Origin: Chengkuizengella sp. SCS-71B
GTDB lineage: Bacteria > Bacillota > Bacilli > Paenibacillales > KCTC-33759
Direction: 5' to 3'
NCBI RefSeq assembly: GCF_040100845.1
Contig: NZ_JAZHSH010000001.1
Location: 1,364,001 to 1,428,000 of the forward strand
DNA: 64,000 nt
The notes beneath the pieces were generated by a model. The model did not search any database and was not told where the DNA came from. It was given only the letters and a program-made list of their open reading frames with translations. Below are positions 26,860 to 35,240 of the stretch, in pieces (the first letter of the stretch is position 1; each line of letters begins with the position of its first letter). The translations under genes were made by a program, and so were the position numbers.

Positions 26860-27378
26860 ATGTTAAATCTCATTGGTGCAATGTTTATTATCATTTCAGG
26901 TACGATGATTGGTTTTTATCAAGCAAATCAATATATAAATCGTCCTAGACAAATTCGTCATATGATTCATGCATTACAACGATTAGAAACTGAAATTCAT
27001 TATGGTTATACTCCGCTGCCAGATGCATTAGAAAAAATTTCAAAAGTCATTCCAGATCCTTTAGGATTTATAATCTATGAAATTAAGAAACAATTAACTG
27101 ACAATATAGGCACAACGGTAATGAACGCTTGGCAGGAAAAATTTCAAAATTACTGGAAAAAAACATCTTTTAAAAATGCAGAGAAAGAAATGATTTTGCA
27201 AGTAGGTTCAACACTTGGTATTTCAGATCGGGAGGATCAAATTAAACATTTACGTCTAGCAATCAGTCAACTTCAAAGTGAAGAAGAAATGGCGAAGGAA
27301 GAGCAAAATAGATATGCAAAAATGTGGCGCAGCTTAGGGATGTTAATTGGAGTATTAGTCGTCATTATCATGCTTTAG
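26860..27378 (+). CDS. spoIIIAB: Stage III sporulation protein SpoIIIAB
   Basis: This 172-residue protein has membrane segments at both ends: GAMFIIISGTMIGFY at the start, and LGMLIGVLVVIIML at the extreme C-terminus. The middle is helical (QIRHMIHALQRLETEIHYGY, TLGISDREDQIKHLRLAIS). It resembles GspF-type secretion proteins, and the length is that of the family (171 in B. subtilis). It starts one base after the spoIIIAA stop, so it is translationally coupled. Confidence 0.95.
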   Translation: MLNLIGAMFIIISGTMIGFYQANQYINRPRQIRHMIHALQRLETEIHYGYTPLPDALEKISKVIPDPLGFIIYEIKKQLTDNIGTTVMNAWQEKFQNYWKKTSFKNAEKEMILQVGSTLGISDREDQIKHLRLAISQLQSEEEMAKEEQNRYAKMWRSLGMLIGVLVVIIML

Positions 27379-27390
27379 GATGTGAAATAG

Positions 27391-27594
27391 ATGAATGTGG
27401 ATATTAATATGATCTTTCAAATTGCAGGTATCGGAATCATTATTTCTATGATTCACACAGTTCTAAAACAGATGGGTAAAGAAGATATAGCTCATTGGAC
27501 GACATTGATTGGTTTTATAATCGTTTTGTTCATGGTCATTAGACTGCTAGATGATTTATTTCAAGAAATTAAAACGATTTTTCTTTTTCAGTAG
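27391..27594 (+). CDS. spoIIIAC: Stage III sporulation protein SpoIIIAC
   Basis: This 67-residue membrane protein has two spans: IFQIAGIGIIISMIHTVLKQ, then EDIAHWTTLIGFIIVLFMVI. The sequence around GKEDIAHW is typical. It is a component of the membrane platform of the mother cell-forespore channel. It starts 12 bases after spoIIIAB; its stop overlaps the ribosome binding site of spoIIIAD. Confidence 0.95.
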   Translation: MNVDINMIFQIAGIGIIISMIHTVLKQMGKEDIAHWTTLIGFIIVLFMVIRLLDDLFQEIKTIFLFQ

Positions 27595-27603
27595 GTGAAT
27601 GCT

Positions 27604-27993
27604 TTGGAAATCATACAAATTGTAGGACTTGGGATTATAGCAACCATTCTCACGCTTGTCATCAAAGAGCAAAAACCACTGTTTGCTTTTCTATTAACGG
27701 TATTTACAGGTGTTATAATTTTTCTTTTTTTAATAGGAAAGATCTCTTCTATCATTCAATTACTGGAAAAGTTAGCTGATCAATCAAGTATAGATATGGT
27801 ATTTTTAAAAACTATTTTAAAGATTATTGGGATAGCTTATATAGCAGAATTTGGATCACAAATTGTGAGAGATGCTGGTCATGAATCTATTGCTTCAAAG
27901 ATTGAACTGTCAGGAAAAATTCTCATTTTATACATGGCAATTCCCATTATTACAGTCATTATCGAAACGGTTATAAAGCTATTACCTACTTGA
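27604..27993 (+). CDS. spoIIIAD: Stage III sporulation protein SpoIIIAD
   Basis: This 129-residue membrane protein has about four spans, beginning MEIIQIVGLGIIATILTLVI followed by KEQKPLFAFLLTVFTGVIIF, with GIAYIAEFGSQIVRDAGHES in the middle. It is related to SpoIIIAC by its first half. The TTG at 27604 is preferred: TAGGTGA lies five bases upstream and the product then matches the family start. The GTG at 27595 is inside that site. Confidence 0.94.
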   Translation: MEIIQIVGLGIIATILTLVIKEQKPLFAFLLTVFTGVIIFLFLIGKISSIIQLLEKLADQSSIDMVFLKTILKIIGIAYIAEFGSQIVRDAGHESIASKIELSGKILILYMAIPIITVIIETVIKLLPT

Positions 27994-28009
27994 TTTGGGA
28001 GATGAAAAA

Positions 28010-29185
28010 ATGACTCGCAATATCGGTATCGGATTCAGCCTTTTAGTTATAAGTTTCATTTTAATAGGAGGAGATTTCATATATGCTGATTCTCCAACAG
28101 ATATCATTCTTAAAGAAACAACTGAAAACTTAAATACAGATCAAGTAGAACAGTATTGGAAAAACCTGCTCAAAGAGTATGGGGGATATTTTCCGGGAAA
28201 TAATCCGAGTTTAATGGATATGATTCTATCAGGCGGGAAAGATTTTAGTCTCTCACAAGTATTTATGGGGTTGCTTAAGTATCTTTTACATGAAATTTTA
28301 TATAATGGAAAGCTGTTAGTTACAATTGTAATCTTAGCGGTTTTTAGCATGATTCTAGAAACATTGCAAAGCGCTTTTGAAAGAAATTCAGTGAGTAAAG
28401 TAGCTTATGCAGTATCATATATTGTCCTTATTATTATTGTCATCAATAGTTTTAGTGTGGCTATCGGTTATGCAAAAACGGCAATAGAGAATATGATTCA
28501 CTTTATGATCGCCATGATACCACTATTATTAACATTGTTAGTTTCGATGGGCAGCTTTGCGACAGCTTCAATTATGCATCCATTGATCATTTTTATGATT
28601 CATACAACAGGAACATTGATTTATACCGTCGTATTTCCTTTATTGTTTTTTTCTGCAGTACTGCACATTGTGAGCTCGATATCAGATAAATATAGCGTGA
28701 GTCAATTAGCAGATTTACTACGAAATATCAGTATAGGAATTTTTGGTGCATTAGTGACTGTCTTTTTAGGTGTAATTTCCGTGCAAGGAGCTACCAGTGC
28801 AGTAAGTGATGGTGTGACTATTCGTACAGCCAAATATGTAACAAGTAATTTTGTGCCTGTTATTGGAAGAATGTTTTCAGATGCGTCAGATACTGTTATT
28901 GGAGCTTCGTTACTCGTGAAAAATGCAATTGGTTTAGTTGGGGTTGTCATTCTCATCTTTTTATGTGTGTTTCCAGCCATTAAGATTTTAACATTGGCTT
29001 TAATATATAACTTATCTGCAGCGATCATGCAGCCTTTAGGAGACAGTCCTATTGTTAAATGTCTTTTCACCATCGGTAAAAGTATGATTTATGTATTTGC
29101 TGCTCTTGCAGCTGTAGGTCTGATGTTCTTCTTAGCGATTACGATCATTATCACTGCTGGAAATGTTTCAGTCATGATGAGATAA
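28010..29185 (+). CDS. spoIIIAE: Stage III sporulation protein SpoIIIAE
   Basis: This 391-residue polytopic membrane protein has a signal-like N-terminal hydrophobic segment ending in YADSPTD, then about seven to eight spans. Conserved phrases include KYLLHEILYNGKLLVTIVIL, MIPLLLTLLVSMGSFATASI, GISVQG-type SVQGATSAVSDGVTIRTAKY and PVIGRMFSDASDTVIGASLL. It is a channel platform component. The ATG at 28010 follows GGGAGATG. Confidence 0.95.
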   Translation: MTRNIGIGFSLLVISFILIGGDFIYADSPTDIILKETTENLNTDQVEQYWKNLLKEYGGYFPGNNPSLMDMILSGGKDFSLSQVFMGLLKYLLHEILYNGKLLVTIVILAVFSMILETLQSAFERNSVSKVAYAVSYIVLIIIVINSFSVAIGYAKTAIENMIHFMIAMIPLLLTLLVSMGSFATASIMHPLIIFMIHTTGTLIYTVVFPLLFFSAVLHIVSSISDKYSVSQLADLLRNISIGIFGALVTVFLGVISVQGATSAVSDGVTIRTAKYVTSNFVPVIGRMFSDASDTVIGASLLVKNAIGLVGVVILIFLCVFPAIKILTLALIYNLSAAIMQPLGDSPIVKCLFTIGKSMIYVFAALAAVGLMFFLAITIIITAGNVSVMMR

Positions 29186-29203
29186 CGAAGGAAGGGAAGC
29201 ACA

Positions 29204-29899
29204 TTGCTGCAATGGTTAAGCAGTTGGTTAAGAGAAATTATACTCGTTATACTTCTTGCAAGTTTTGTAGATTTGATTTTACCCAGCAATAAAATGCAGC
29301 GATATGTAAAAGTGGTGATTAGTCTATTCATTCTTATGACGATTCTTTCTCCTATCGTTTCATTATTGAAGGTGGAGTGGGATTTTGATCAATTGAACAA
29401 CCAGTTTCAACTAGATGAAGTAAGTACAAACAATTATGGATCAATGTCAGAAATTTTACAAGATGGAGAGAAATTAAAAGATCAAAATGAACAGGAAACC
29501 GCAAAGTTAATTCAAACAAAAATGGAAGATATGATCCACAGGCAATTAGAAGAGCAAATGTCGGTAGCTGTTCAAAGTGTATCTGTTAAGGTTTTGTTTG
29601 AAGATAGTAATGAACCGAAGGTGGGTGAGATGGTTATCGTTTTACAATCTCAAATGAAACCTGATCAGACAATGGAAGTAGCAGAAGTACAACCTATTGA
29701 ACAAGTAGAACCTGTAGTGATTGATATTCATTTAGAAGCAGATGATGCAACTGAAGTTGATGTAGTTGAAGAGCAAAGGGAAATAACTGAAGAAATGAAA
29801 CAAACTGAAAATGAAATTACAACCTTTTTAATTAGTAAATGGGACATTTCTTCAGATCAAATAAATGTAGAATATGAGCCAACAATGGATGAGATTTAA
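29204..29899 (+). CDS. spoIIIAF: Stage III sporulation protein SpoIIIAF
   Basis: This 231-residue protein has two N-terminal membrane helices (LQWLSSWLREIILVILLASF, then VVISLFILMTILSPIVSLL) and a soluble domain with the ring-building YscJ-like fold expected for SpoIIIAF/AG/AH. B. subtilis SpoIIIAF is about 206 residues. The extra length is an acidic insertion (about 160-210) rich in E, V and D. The start is TTG at 29204 after GAAGGGAAG. A conserved LPSNKMQRYVK segment joins the helices. Confidence 0.93.
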   Translation: MLQWLSSWLREIILVILLASFVDLILPSNKMQRYVKVVISLFILMTILSPIVSLLKVEWDFDQLNNQFQLDEVSTNNYGSMSEILQDGEKLKDQNEQETAKLIQTKMEDMIHRQLEEQMSVAVQSVSVKVLFEDSNEPKVGEMVIVLQSQMKPDQTMEVAEVQPIEQVEPVVIDIHLEADDATEVDVVEEQREITEEMKQTENEITTFLISKWDISSDQINVEYEPTMDEI

Positions 29900-29916
29900 A
29901 GGAGGTGGAGTTAACT

Positions 29917-30552
29917 TTGGGAAGACTGCTTGGAATCATCGAAAAATGGGTAGGAGGTGAAAAAGGGGGGGAGAAACGAATACAAACCTTTAGATGGCTG
30001 CTCATCATTGGTTTAATAGGTGTAATTTTAATGATAATGAACTCATTTATTAACGTAGATAGTATAGATGATTCTCAAAGTGATCGTGCCTCTCCTGAGA
30101 GTGCTAGTTTACCCGTTATAGGAGAAGAAAAATTTAAATTACCATTTGATGAGTATGAAGAACAATATGAAATGCGATTAAAAGAAATTCTAGAAAAAAT
30201 CGTTGGTGTTGGAAATGTCGATGTGATGGTCACTATTGAATCAACAGAGGAAAACATCGTGTTTGAAAATAAAAAAGATTCACAGCAGGTGACAAATGAA
30301 AAAGATACAAATGGTGCTACAAGGCATATTACAGATGTATCTAGAAGTGGTGAAATTGTTCTCTTTGAGGTTGAAGGTAATAAAACACCAATCTATGTAA
30401 AGAAAATCAAGCCACAAATTCGAGGTGTGATTATAGTAGCAAATGGAGCTGAGAATTTAACGGTGAAGGAAATGATATATGATTCGGTTCGAAAAGGGTT
30501 AGAGGTACCGGGTCATCGTATTCAAATTAATCCTAGGAAACAATCAGGGTAA
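29917..30552 (+). CDS. spoIIIAG: Stage III sporulation protein SpoIIIAG
   Basis: This 211-residue protein has one membrane helix (RWLLIIGLIGVILMIMNSFI) and a C-terminal ring-forming domain: YEMRLKEILEKIVGVGNVDV, MVTIESTEENIVFENKKDS, VKKIKPQIRGVIIVANGAEN. It forms the giant ring spanning the intermembrane space. The TTG at 29917 is chosen because GGAGGT lies ten bases upstream; the GTG at 29905 is within that site. Immediately after the stop lies a palindromic repeat that separates this gene from spoIIIAH. Confidence 0.94.
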   Translation: MGRLLGIIEKWVGGEKGGEKRIQTFRWLLIIGLIGVILMIMNSFINVDSIDDSQSDRASPESASLPVIGEEKFKLPFDEYEEQYEMRLKEILEKIVGVGNVDVMVTIESTEENIVFENKKDSQQVTNEKDTNGATRHITDVSRSGEIVLFEVEGNKTPIYVKKIKPQIRGVIIVANGAENLTVKEMIYDSVRKGLEVPGHRIQINPRKQSG

Positions 30553-30556
30553 AAAA

Positions 30557-30614
30557 CACCCCAAAAAGTGAAGAAGTGTTATGTAGCGTAATCCTATTAC
30601 TTTTCGGGGACCCC
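30557..30614. repeat. Palindromic repeat, copy B (inside the spoIIIA operon)
   Basis: The arms CCCCAAAAAGTGA and TTACTTTTCGGGG are present, and the 35-base core is identical to copy A. It starts just after the spoIIIAG stop. Confidence 0.85.
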
Positions 30615-30636
30615 ATAACAACAAAGAATTAAATAA

Positions 30637-30693
30637 GCCCACAAAAGTGATGAACATCTTTGTAGTATAGTCCTATTACTTTTGCGGGAGCCC
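30637..30693. repeat. Palindromic repeat, diverged copy C
   Basis: The arms CCCACAAAAGTGA and TTACTTTTGCGGGA carry compensating changes that keep the stem. CTATTACTTTT and the terminal CCC are shared with copies A and B. It is tandem to copy B, 22 bases later. Confidence 0.75.
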
Positions 30694-30701
30694 AAAAACA
30701 T

Positions 30702-30738
30702 AACCCCAAAAAGTGAAAGCGATAAATACAGGGGTTTT
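30702..30738 (+). repeat. Half-copy D of the repeat forming a terminator-like hairpin
   Basis: AACCCCAAAAAGTGAA repeats the left arm of copies A and B. Here AACCCC pairs with GGGGTT (30731-30736), followed by TTAT. It lies 52 bases before spoIIIAH and could attenuate it. Confidence 0.6.
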
Positions 30739-30790
30739 ATATAGAGGAGATATGAATTTAATTTTAAATTAAAAATTAGGAGGTCGAACA

Positions 30791-31429
30791 ATGAGATCAA
30801 GAAGACAAACAATATGGCTAGTTTCTATGTTAAGTATAATGGTGTTGTTATCAGGTTATTATTTATTTTCAGAAGATGCTAATGAAATGGATACGTTAAA
30901 TGAGTCCGTGATTAATGATATTAATGAAGGTGAAACTGAAATCGGGATGGATTCAACAAATATGACAGAAAACGTTGACGTTGATTCACTTGAATGGTTA
31001 GAGGAAGTAGCTTTAGAAGTTGAAGAGGAAACCGATGTGAAAACAGATGAAGAGGTACTGCAACAAATTCAGGTAGAAGGAATAGGAGAAGATTACTATA
31101 CTGCTGCTAAAATGCAAAGGTTAGATGATATGGGAAAAGAAATGGAAACCTTATTAGCGGTAGTAGCAAACTCTGAAAATAGTGAAGCCTATACAAAAGC
31201 TTATGATGATATCCAAGCCATGGAGGACAAAGGGACAAAAGTTGAGTTTATAGAAGAACAATTAATGCAAACTTATCCCGAAGCAATGGTTACTGAGAAG
31301 GACGATCAATGGAAAGTAGAGATACAGACAAATAAACTAGAAAAAAGTGAAGCCGTATCTATTATAGATTTAGTAGTAAGTGAATTAGAGGTAAAACCTG
31401 GCCAAGTAACAGTTACAGTTAGACCATAG
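30791..31429 (+). CDS. spoIIIAH: Stage III sporulation protein SpoIIIAH
   Basis: This 212-residue protein has an N-terminal membrane anchor (QTIWLVSMLSIMVLLSGYYL), an acidic linker, and a C-terminal YscJ/FliF-like domain (about 95-212: YYTAAKMQRLDDMGKEMETL, then VEFIEEQLMQTYPEAMVTEK and VVSELEVKPGQVTVTVRP). It faces the intermembrane space and binds SpoIIQ of the forespore. The start has TAGGAGG. A 238-base gap filled with repeats separates it from spoIIIAG, where other genomes have almost none. A strong terminator follows. Confidence 0.95.
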   Translation: MRSRRQTIWLVSMLSIMVLLSGYYLFSEDANEMDTLNESVINDINEGETEIGMDSTNMTENVDVDSLEWLEEVALEVEEETDVKTDEEVLQQIQVEGIGEDYYTAAKMQRLDDMGKEMETLLAVVANSENSEAYTKAYDDIQAMEDKGTKVEFIEEQLMQTYPEAMVTEKDDQWKVEIQTNKLEKSEAVSIIDLVVSELEVKPGQVTVTVRP

Positions 31430-31444
31430 CGATAGTGGAAAGGT

Positions 31445-31488
31445 AACCCTACTTACCAAACTAGTGTTTGGTAAGTAGGGGTTTTTTA
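31445..31488 (+). terminator. Intrinsic terminator of the spoIIIA operon
   Basis: CCCTACTTACCAAAC pairs with GTTTGGTAAGTAGGG around TAGT, followed by GTTTTTT. Confidence 0.95.
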
Positions 31489-31621
31489 TTTTATGTAAAA
31501 TCTTAGACGAATTTCCTAAAAATCTAGCTTCTCTTCCATATATTTTAAAAATCACTTTTTATAATGAATATGATGTTATGATGAAAATGATAGTTGAGAA
31601 TTTAATAGAAGGAGGATTACA

Positions 31622-33514
31622 ATGAAGTCAATTAAAGGTTATCGTTTATGTTTTTCAGTGATTTTAATGTTTTGTTTAGTTGCAACACCGCTTATTACAC
31701 CAGTATCTTCAATTGTTGATGCAAGTTCAGAGGTGCAAAAGAAGGAAACAGAAGGTCCACTGATGTTCAGAATTGACAATGTATCTACAAAAGAACAACG
31801 AACTGAAATTGCTAGAACTGGTGTTGTCATTGAAGAAATTGGTGAAAATTATGTCATTGTTATCGCACATCCTACAGAAGTTAAAAATTTAAAGAAATTA
31901 AATTTCTCAGTAACTGAACAAATGACTAATGATCAATTGCAAGCTTTGGATTTCCCTAATTCAGATAGTGGCTATCACAATTATCAAGAAATGGTAGATG
32001 AGATTGATCAAGCTGCAATAGATCATCCAAATATTCTTGAGAAATTTAGTATTGGTCAATCATATGAAGGCAGGGAGATATGGGCTGTTAAAATTAGTGA
32101 TAATCCATCTGCAGATGAAGATGAAGCAGAAGTTTTATACACTGGTCTTCATCATGCTCGTGAACACTTAACCGTTGAAATGACATTGTATTTAATGAAT
32201 TTGTTCACGGACGAGTACGGTACGAACTCACAAGTTACTAACTTAGTAGATAATAGAGAGATTTTCCTTGTATTTAACTTAAATCCAGATGGTGGAGAAT
32301 ATGATATAAGAAATGGAAGTTATGATTTCTGGCGCAAAAATCGCCAAGTTAATAGCGGTTCTAGTTATGTAGGTACAGATTTGAATCGAAATTATGGATA
32401 CAGATGGGGATGTTGTGGAGGATCAAGCGGTAGTACTAGTAGTGACACATACCGTGGAGCTAGTCCATTTTCTGCCCCAGAAACAAATGCACTAAGAAAC
32501 TTTGTTGATAGTAGAGTGATTGATGGTAAAATGCAAATTACAACAGCAGTAAGTTTCCATACGTATGGAGAATTAATTTTATATCCATATGGTTACACAT
32601 ATACGAATGTACCGAGCGATATGACACAGGACGATCATAATGTTATGGTAACGTTAGCCAATCAGATGGCGAGTATGAACGGTTATACTCCTCAACAATC
32701 AAGTGATTTATATATAACCGATGGTGATATGACAGATTGGACATATGGGGAGCATAAAATCATGTCATTTACGTATGAAATGTATCCTACATCTTCCAAC
32801 CCAGGATTTTATCCACCAGATGAAATTATTCAAAGAGAAACTGAACGAAACCGTGGTGCTATATTATACTTAACTGATAAAGCAGATTGTCCATATGATG
32901 TTATTGGTAAAGCTGCACAATATTGTGGAGGAGGTGGTGGAGAGACAGAAATCGTATTTGAAGATGATTTTGAAACGGATAAAGGTTGGACTTCAAATCC
33001 AGATGGAACTGATACAGCGACAACAGGTATGTGGGAAAGAGCAAATCCTGAAACAACTAGTTATAGCGGAACGAAACAGCAAGGAACAACACCAAGTGGA
33101 AGTTATGATCTTGTAACAGGAGGAAGTGCAGGGAGTTCTGTAGGTGCGAATGATATTGATGGTGGTAATACTACTATACTTTCACCTGAAATCACATTAC
33201 CTTCAGACGGAAATTTATCCTTGTCGTTCTCTTATTATTTAAGCCACTATTCAAATGCCAGCACTGCAGATTATTTCAGATTGAGTGTAATACAAGGTGG
33301 TTCTGTGCAGACAATATATGAAGACCTAGGGGCAGGGGTTGACCAAGATGCAAATTGGTCTTTCCAAACCGTTGATTTGTCTTCCTATGCAGGTCAAACA
33401 ATTAAACTCCGATTTGAAGCAGCAGATGCAAGTGGTGGTAGCCTTGTTGAAGCGGCAGTAGACGATGTAAAAATAGAAAAAGAAGTAGTTACCTCAAATT
33501 TAAATATAGATTAG
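31622..33514 (+). CDS. Secreted M14-family zinc carboxypeptidase with C-terminal accessory domain
   Basis: This 630-residue protein has a signal peptide (about residues 1-35), a propeptide-like region, then an M14 domain (about 118-420). The zinc site is HHAREH plus the later histidine in VSFHTYGEL. The substrate-binding stretch is [11 protein letters not shown], and the general base glutamate is in MSFTYEMYP. After a glycine run (CGGGGGE) comes a domain of about 175 residues (445-618) beginning [12 protein letters not shown]. It is almost duplicated in the subtilase at 51973-53718. The catalytic family includes gamma-D-glutamyl-L-diamino acid and metal carboxypeptidases; substrate unknown. 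The start has GAAGGAGG, and a terminator follows. Confidence 0.92.
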   Translation: MKSIKGYRLCFSVILMFCLVATPLITPVSSIVDASSEVQKKETEGPLMFRIDNVSTKEQRTEIARTGVVIEEIGENYVIVIAHPTEVKNLKKLNFSVTEQMTNDQLQALDFPNSDSGYHNYQEMVDEIDQAAIDHPNILEKFSIGQSYEGREIWAVKISDNPSADEDEAEVLYTGLHHAREHLTVEMTLYLMNLFTDEYGTNSQVTNLVDNREIFLVFNLNPDGGEYDIRNGSYDFWRKNRQVNSGSSYVGTDLNRNYGYRWGCCGGSSGSTSSDTYRGASPFSAPETNALRNFVDSRVIDGKMQITTAVSFHTYGELILYPYGYTYTNVPSDMTQDDHNVMVTLANQMASMNGYTPQQSSDLYITDGDMTDWTYGEHKIMSFTYEMYPTSSNPGFYPPDEIIQRETERNRGAILYLTDKADCPYDVIGKAAQYCGGGGGETEIVFEDDFETDKGWTSNPDGTDTATTGMWERANPETTSYSGTKQQGTTPSGSYDLVTGGSAGSSVGANDIDGGNTTILSPEITLPSDGNLSLSFSYYLSHYSNASTADYFRLSVIQGGSVQTIYEDLGAGVDQDANWSFQTVDLSSYAGQTIKLRFEAADASGGSLVEAAVDDVKIEKEVVTSNLNID

Positions 33515-33525
33515 TATTATAAATA

Positions 33526-33565
33526 AAAGCTGCTTGCCTTTTCTAAGGTAAGCAGCTTTTTTGTT
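33526..33565 (+). terminator. Intrinsic terminator after the carboxypeptidase gene
   Basis: AAGCTGCTTGCCTT pairs with AAGGTAAGCAGCTT around TTCT, followed by T-rich sequence. It also serves as the convergent boundary with the minus-strand oxidoreductase. Confidence 0.93.
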
Positions 33566-34899
33566 TATCCACAACATCCTACAGCAGATTTTTCCGGAGA
33601 AAGGTCTGCTACACAACATTCATTTGAAGATTCTTTATTAACTGACTTTGAGATACTGCATACACCTGTCTCAGGTAGTTCTAATTGAACTTGTTTAGCG
33701 CTTTCCAAATCACCTGTTATATAAGCGACAACAGATCGAGCTTGCTCATATCCAGTTGCTAATAAGAAAGTAGGTGCCCTACCATAACTTTTAGATCCAA
33801 TGATATAGAAGTTATCCTCTGGTTGTCTTAACTCTTTTTCACCATGTGGTCTAACTGTTCCACAACTATGAATATTAGGATCAATCAATTCAGCTAAATC
33901 AGGTACAGACTCTGTGGATGGATCACTTGCATACCTTATTTCCCTAAGCATATTAAAGTTTGGTCTTGCACCTGTATTTGAAATAATTTCATCAATCTCT
34001 CTAATGCTATAATTTTGATCATCTTTTACACCCAGAATACTCATTTTATGATTTGCTTCTTTTTGGACGGAGTGTATGAACATTGGCGTATGAACTAAGA
34101 TTTTTCCATTTTGTATAAGCTTTTGAATTCTTGTTCCTAGTTCACCTCGTGCTGGCAGTTCATCATTTTCCTTTCCTCCATAAGCCTCACTAACCTTTTT
34201 TTTCCTTAAAGCCCAAACAAGTTTTGTATTTTCATTTTGCTCTTGAAGTTTAGCAAGCTCTAGAAGAGCATTAATTGCTGAATGACCCCCACCTACAACT
34301 AATGTTGTTTTCCCTTCGTATCGCTTTCGATCCTTATTCAACACATCAGGGATGCCATAATAAATTTGGTTTTCTACATTTTTTTCTCCATTTGCATGAA
34401 TGCCTCCAGAACCGATAGGATTTGGATTTTGCCATGTTCCAGTGGCATCAATAACTGCTTTTGCTTCATACATTTTATATTCACTGCCTTCTTGAACATG
34501 AATCATAAATGGAATTTTCTCACGATCGTTTGATTTCAATTTATCTAATCCTTTTCTACCAATAGATATCACCTTACTGTTTAAATGAATATGTGGTTTG
34601 AACTCAGGTAGTTTAGATAATGGTTTTAAATATTGTGATACAATTTCACCACCTAAAGGTAACTCATTTTCTGATGGAAGAGGGATTTCGTGTTTTAATA
34701 ATAACTCCTTTGCTGCTTTGTCTATGTTGTATTTCCAAGGTGAAAATAAACGAACGTGATGATAGTCTAAAAAGTTGGTACCTACTTGATTCCCTAATTC
34801 AAACAAAATGAACGATTCTTTTTTTTGTACTAAATGTGCTGCGGCTGCTAAACCAACAGGACCTCCACCAATAATTGCAACAGGCAAATTGTTATTCAT
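33565..34899 (-). CDS. FAD/NAD(P)-dependent oxidoreductase with cysteine-rich tail, ArsO-like
   Basis: This 444-residue flavoprotein has an N-terminal FAD-binding fold (VAIIGGGPVGLAAAAHLV), a mid-chain NAD(P)-binding fold (TTLVVGGGHSAINALLELA) and an ATGTW motif, as in class B flavin monooxygenases. The C-terminal 30 residues carry five cysteines (GVCSIS, SNECCVADL, AVGCCG). Such tails are seen on arsenic- and thiol-related proteins. Three ArsR-like palindromes and a stray ACCVADEKC peptide lie upstream, so an ArsO-type role in an arsenic locus is plausible but not proven. The ATG at 34899 is eight bases after GGAGG. Confidence 0.82.
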   Translation of the reverse strand: MNNNLPVAIIGGGPVGLAAAAHLVQKKESFILFELGNQVGTNFLDYHHVRLFSPWKYNIDKAAKELLLKHEIPLPSENELPLGGEIVSQYLKPLSKLPEFKPHIHLNSKVISIGRKGLDKLKSNDREKIPFMIHVQEGSEYKMYEAKAVIDATGTWQNPNPIGSGGIHANGEKNVENQIYYGIPDVLNKDRKRYEGKTTLVVGGGHSAINALLELAKLQEQNENTKLVWALRKKKVSEAYGGKENDELPARGELGTRIQKLIQNGKILVHTPMFIHSVQKEANHKMSILGVKDDQNYSIREIDEIISNTGARPNFNMLREIRYASDPSTESVPDLAELIDPNIHSCGTVRPHGEKELRQPEDNFYIIGSKSYGRAPTFLLATGYEQARSVVAYITGDLESAKQVQLELPETGVCSISKSVNKESSNECCVADLSPEKSAVGCCG

Positions 34900-34946
34900 A
34901 ATCATAACCTCCATTAATCTTCTTCAAAAACTATTTAATTTTAATT

Positions 34947-34964
34947 AATCAAAAAAAATTGATT
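34947..34964. promoter_or_regulatory. ArsR-type palindrome 1
   Basis: AATCAAAAAAAATTGATT is a perfect inverted repeat of the ATCAA-N6-TTGAT class bound by ArsR repressors. It is 48 bases upstream of the oxidoreductase start and identical to the site at 35099. Confidence 0.7.
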
Positions 34965-34970
34965 TAAAAG

Positions 34971-35012
34971 TCAACATTTTTCATCAGCAACGCAACAAGC
35001 ATCAGCAATTAA
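34971..35012 (-). pseudogene. Ghost of a cysteine-tailed protein C-terminus
   Basis: The minus strand reads LIADACCVADEKC then stop, in a frame closed by a stop immediately upstream. The ACCVADEKC end resembles the tail ECCVADLSPEK of the adjacent oxidoreductase and the cysteine tails of ArsR-type proteins. It is most simply the last codons of a deleted ars gene lying between two operator copies. Confidence 0.4.
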
Positions 35013-35041
35013 TTATAATTTAACTAAAGTAAAATTAATTA

Positions 35042-35057
35042 ATCAAAATAATTTGAT
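35042..35057. promoter_or_regulatory. ArsR-type palindrome 2
   Basis: ATCAAAATAATTTGAT has half-sites ATCAAA and TTTGAT around four bases. It is slightly diverged in spacing from the other two copies. Confidence 0.55.
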
Positions 35058-35098
35058 ATAAGTCATATTACAATTGAATCCTATTTTTGTCAATATTA

Positions 35099-35116
35099 AA
35101 TCAAAAAAAATTGATT
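35099..35116. promoter_or_regulatory. ArsR-type palindrome 3
   Basis: The same 18-base palindrome as at 34947-34964, 152 bases away and 125 bases before the ABC lipoprotein gene. Confidence 0.65.
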
Positions 35117-35240
35117 TAATATTAGAGAATTTTATCCCCTTATTCTTTTTATTTAGACCTCCCTTTAACCTAATGTTTATCCCTATAATGAATACAAGAA
35201 TTAAATTGTGACTATAGAATCTCTTAAGGAGGGTCAAGCT

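Noticed and set aside
23093-30738. CRISPR-like array reading of the repeats at 23 and 30 kb
   Set aside because: The copies are few, unevenly spaced, palindromic over their full length and without spacers of constant size.
35043-35237. A 64-codon minus-strand frame in the operator region
   Set aside because: Low-complexity AT-rich translation with no ribosome site; it overlaps the palindromes and the promoter of the ABC operon.
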